Assembly (NCBI GenBank): GCA_030544235.1
Contig: CM060477.1
Span: 2,757,434 to 2,821,433, forward strand
DNA length: 64,000 bases
From: Lepturacanthus savala
Taxonomy: Eukaryota > Chordata > Actinopteri > Scombriformes > Trichiuridae
Direction of reading: 5' to 3'
Position 1 is the first letter of the stretch. The number at the start of each line of letters is the position of its first letter. Under the pieces are notes generated by a model that did not search any database, had not been told where the DNA came from, and saw only the letters and a list, made by a program, of their open reading frames with translations. Positions 60,897 to 64,000 of the stretch are shown here, piece after piece. The position numbers and the translations under genes were made by a program.

Positions 60897-61906
60897 CTAT
60901 ACATAATATTCCTTGTCCTTGTCTTTCGGTCTCTTGCTACCGGCGCCGCCTTTGGCGCCACCACTGCCGCCACCGCCGCCGCCGCCGGGCGTCTTGTCCT
61001 TCACCACGGCGCCGTTGGTCTGCGCCGAGTTGCTGATGTAGTTGCGCGTCTCGTCCACCTGGTAGGACCCCTCGTCCCTGTTCCTGTACTTGTACATGGC
61101 GTAGAGGAGGATGAGGATGCAGAGGGCGGCGGCCGACACGATGCCCACCACCATGCCCGTGGTGCTGCTGGACTCCCGGATCACCTCGGAGGCCCCGGGC
61201 GGCACCCGCCGCACCACGCCGGGCACCGTGGGCAGGGCGGCAGGCACTGTGCGCAGCATGGGCGAGGTCATGAAGGGCCCCCCGCCCCGCGGCTTGGTGC
61301 CGTCCAGGACGAAGGACGTGGGCAGCAGGACTATGTCCGGCTGCTGGGGCTTTACCTCGCGGTTGTTCATTTTCCCGGCGGGCCGCTTGGGCGGCGCGTC
61401 CGAGGGGACGGCCGCCGGCGGCGTGCCGCGGAGGTCGGGCAGAGGCAAGGCGGGTGTAGTCCTGCCTGCCTCGGAGGCCTTGCTAGGCCTCAAGTCCTTG
61501 GCCTCCCACTTGGGCGCGAGGGCTTTGTAGCCGCCTTCGTAGGTGGATGTGGTCAAGATCTTATCTGTTACCAGGGAGAAGGTGGTGTAAAAATCTTCAT
61601 CGTCAGTCGGGGGCAGGCTAGAGTCGAAAGCTTCGCCAGAGCCAAACCCCGAAATCACCATGCCACCATCATCATCATCATCATCACCACCATCACCACC
61701 ATCACCACCATCACAATCATCGCTGCCTCGGTCCGACAAGCAAGGTACCCCCGCCTCAGTGGCCATGGCCAAGGATTCTTTGGTGGTCTCAATAATGGTG
61801 AGGACGGGGCGGAGGGTTGGGGGGAGGGGGATGAAGGGAGAACGGGTGGAAACAGAAGGGATGTCTATGGGGTCCTCGACTAGCACGGGGATGACTAGCT
61901 CCCCTC
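60897..61906 (-). CDS. nrxn3: nrxn3, neurexin-3 terminal coding exon (stalk, TM, cytoplasmic tail)
   Basis: Read on the - strand, the acceptor ttttag ends at 61907. The exon starts at 61906 in a split codon and ends with TAG at 60899-60897, giving 335 complete codons. It starts [19 protein letters not shown], then an Asp/Gly tract (61721-61662), [32 protein letters not shown], a Pro-rich stalk, [11 protein letters not shown], a membrane helix (about 61157-61095), the [18 protein letters not shown] tail and a C-terminal KDKDKEYYV. The membrane helix and tail are the neurexin signature. QVDETRNY and the long stalk with IIETTKESL point to NRXN3 rather than NRXN1 or NRXN2. Neurexins are presynaptic adhesion molecules that bind neuroligins and LRRTMs outside, and protein 4.1 and PDZ proteins (CASK, Mint) inside through the EYYV end. 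LNS domains and earlier exons are off the right edge. Whether this is the a or b fish duplicate cannot be decided here. Confidence 0.95.
60939..60986 (-). repeat. nrxn3: Gly-rich insertion in the neurexin-3 cytoplasmic tail
   Basis: A GC-rich trinucleotide-like stretch encodes seven Gly in a row and then SGGAKGGAG. It lies between VVKDKTP and [12 protein letters not shown]. The usual vertebrate neurexin tails have a Lys/Ser-rich spacer of similar position without poly-Gly. The PDZ ligand is intact. Confidence 0.8.
61095..61157 (-). other. nrxn3: Neurexin-3 transmembrane segment
   Basis: Encodes [19 protein letters not shown] followed by AM, one unbroken hydrophobic helix, and then the basic stop-transfer KYRNR. 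It is preceded by SSSTT, the usual extracellular juxtamembrane sequence of neurexins. Confidence 0.93.
61662..61721 (-). repeat. nrxn3: Coding GAT/GGT trinucleotide repeat giving an Asp/Gly tract in neurexin-3
   Basis: On the + strand this reads as runs of atc and acc. In the gene it encodes [12 protein letters not shown] followed by DDDDDD and GG. Known NRXN3 proteins have, from memory, only a few acidic residues at this point, so the tract looks like a microsatellite expansion within coding sequence. It lies just before the SGFGSGE motif. Confidence 0.8.
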
Positions 61907-64000
61907 CTAAAAGGTGGAAAAACAAGAGAAAGAAGATGCCAAGTTAGACGGCAGAAGAAGCCTTTTCCAGTCAAGAGCAAAAGCCAGCAAACAAACACCG
62001 AAAGAAACCGGTAAAAAACAAAGAATGTGAGAAAGCAAAAGCTCCACGAAGGGAGGAAAAAAACGAACTGAAGAGAATCAAAGAAACGGAAGAAAACAAA
62101 AAAATACCGTACCAGTGCAAAAACAATGAAACTCAGAACCAAACAAGACCCAAACTGAAAGAAAACAACAGCCATAAATAAAGTATACATTGCATCAAAA
62201 GGCTTTGAGGGATGCACGAGGGTGAGCCACATTAACCCGACTCCACATAAAACTCCTAGATGTCCTCACTATAGACATGGTCTTCTATGTGTTGCATGTA
62301 TTTTCATAATTTAACTATAAGTTGTGATAAATGTGTGAGCGCCACATAAACTGTAGCATCTATGTGACGAGTTTATGTATTTTCCCACTTTTAAAGTGAT
62401 GAGTTCTGGCTTTTTAAGAGGCTCGTTTCACTTCAACTTCAAGTGAAAATTCTTTTTAGTTAGTTCAAAAAAATTTTGCAGTTTAAGTCCAAGCCAGTGG
62501 GCCTGAAAACAAGGTAACCAAAGTCTGAAATGAGAATCTGTTTCATACAGCCGCTTCAAATTGATGCTTTTTAACCCCGCTGACCTACACGAGCAAACAA
62601 ATCCTGTCGTAACAGCTCCGGTATCATAAAGCTCGCAAACGACAGAAATCAAATACAAGGAAAAAGAGGAACCAAAAAAAAAAAGAAGAAGAAGAAAAAA
62701 CTCTCCCAAAGGACGTTTTTGGACTGGAAGTACATATGAGCCTCTTAAAAACCAGAACTGGAACTTGCTGTGTCACATACTGATCTATGAAATAAAAGAA
62801 AACTGTCCCAGTACAAAGTCACCTATCTCAAAAATGTTGATTTGTTGTCTGTCCTCAGCTCTACTGGGCTCCCCTACTGCCCTAGCCTCTTGCCTTTTGA
62901 GCCCTACAGTTTCCACAATGGCACAAAGTCACCTGGCAGTTCAACAACACCTGAATGTTTGCTGAGGAAATCTTTGTAAATGGTTGTCGTCTCCATCTTT
63001 TATGATATTATTTTAATTTCCAAGGTGTGCAGAGCATAAAAACCTTAAATACTTTATGCACATAAACCCATTTTGGAGCAGTTAAAGTCCACCTGAAAAA
63101 CATATTTGGAGATTAACTGTATAGTGATGTTTCTCTGGCATAAAAAACTATATATAGGTGGAAAAACACTGGAAGGAGTTTAATTGGACCTAAATTTATC
63201 TATCAAGGCCTTGATTGATCGGTGGTTGTAATGATTCTATTGGTTTAGTGTTGCATGTTATTCATTCATTAATTTATTTTTACTTTATATACAATTCATT
63301 TTCTTTTCTTTTTCGTGACAAAAACAGTTAAATAAGTGAACAATATGACTGTGGATTTGATGGAAATGTGCTAAAAAGACATTTTTCATTTCAGGAGGAC
63401 TTTAATGCTTTTATTTAATCTGTTTTATTTGACGTCTACAGAATCATTAGAAACATTCAGATGTCTATTGAAGCTGCTTATCCTCTTGCCAAAGTGTCTG
63501 GTTTGTACATTGCAAAGGCTCACAAACAGGGCACTATAAAGAGATGCAAACCTTTTGGAACAATAAAGAAAAATAAAAAGAAGACAACAGAAACAAAAGG
63601 AAACGGAAAATAATAATAAAAAAAAAAAGGCATTGCAAAAATATTTCAGAGTTAGAGCAAACATTGTGAAAAAGAAACATTCACAAAGTAAAGCCACAGA
63701 TAGAGCTATCCAGAAAAGGGATTAGTAAAGAAGTACGTAGAAAAAACAGGTAGAAGCTTGGAAAATCATAAAAGCCTACGAAAAAACAGTTTTCAAAGGA
63801 AGAAAGCATACCATCAGTTTTGTCAACTTACATCAACAAATTGCCCGCATGATTTTGGCAGGAAGAAAAAAAAAATTTACAAAAGAAAGTTGTGTAAGAA
63901 TGCCTTTGGACAAGTTAGGTTAGTTTCTTTTTTTTTAACAATTTCTGATTAATTAGTATATATTTCTCTCTCTTTTTTTAGACAGGATGGTACAGGGAGG
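61907..64000 (-). other. nrxn3: nrxn3 intron preceding the terminal exon
   Basis: Two kilobases of A/T-rich sequence up to the window edge. I see no further exon with proper splice sites and no LNS-domain coding sequence. Many poly-A and poly-T runs occur. The preceding exon of nrxn3 must lie beyond 64000. Confidence 0.6.

Noticed and set aside
61111..61530. 139-codon ORF on the + strand, opposite neurexin-3
   Set aside because: Antisense shadow of the GC-rich, highly conserved nrxn3 exon.

Overview
This is vertebrate nuclear DNA, almost certainly from a teleost fish. Genes are split into short GT-AG exons separated by kilobase-scale, AT-rich introns. The non-coding sequence is full of (GT)n/(CA)n microsatellites and degenerate elements of kinds common in fish genomes (Tc1-like, hAT-like and piggyBac-like elements, LINE 3' tails). 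There is no operon structure, ribosome binding site or bacterial-style gene packing. The species cannot be named from the sequence alone.

Two genes face each other tail to tail. On the + strand, 843-37668 carries the last 14 coding exons of cep128 (centrosomal protein 128). They join in frame into 645 codons plus a stop, nearly all coiled coil, and a 3' UTR runs to about 38191. The upstream exons lie outside the window. On the - strand, 61906-60897 is the terminal coding exon of neurexin-3 (nrxn3). It encodes the extracellular stalk, the transmembrane helix and the cytoplasmic tail ending in the PDZ ligand EYYV, followed by a long A/T-rich 3' UTR. The convergent nrxn3/cep128 arrangement matches the human 14q31 neighbourhood, but dio2, which lies between them in human, is not visible in the 23 kb between the two stop codons.

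Region by region: 1-37.6 kb is cep128 exons and introns. The introns hold a 244-bp (GT)n array (3307-3550), a fold-back element (3667-3884), a nested transposon (5028-5595 interrupted at 5087-5369), three hAT-like copies (11364, 19442, 22358), a 751-bp element with short terminal repeats (17850-18600) and decayed Tc1-like transposase (31390-32260). 37.7-60.9 kb is intergenic plus UTR. It holds a higher-order tandem satellite (40737-42712), two blocks of degenerate telomere-like hexamers (43946-44059, 44319-44949), a palindromic Tc1-like element with a retrotransposon tail inserted in it (49530-50720) and a diverged tandem repeat with a piggyBac-like insertion in an outlying copy (53350-54180, 55655-56290). 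60.9-64 kb is the nrxn3 exon and the start of its preceding intron.

The two genes have unrelated roles (centriole subdistal appendage; presynaptic adhesion) and share only their location. I found no new multi-gene system. The most notable signals are repeat architectures and a microsatellite-driven acidic tract beside a likely heparan-sulfate site in neurexin-3.
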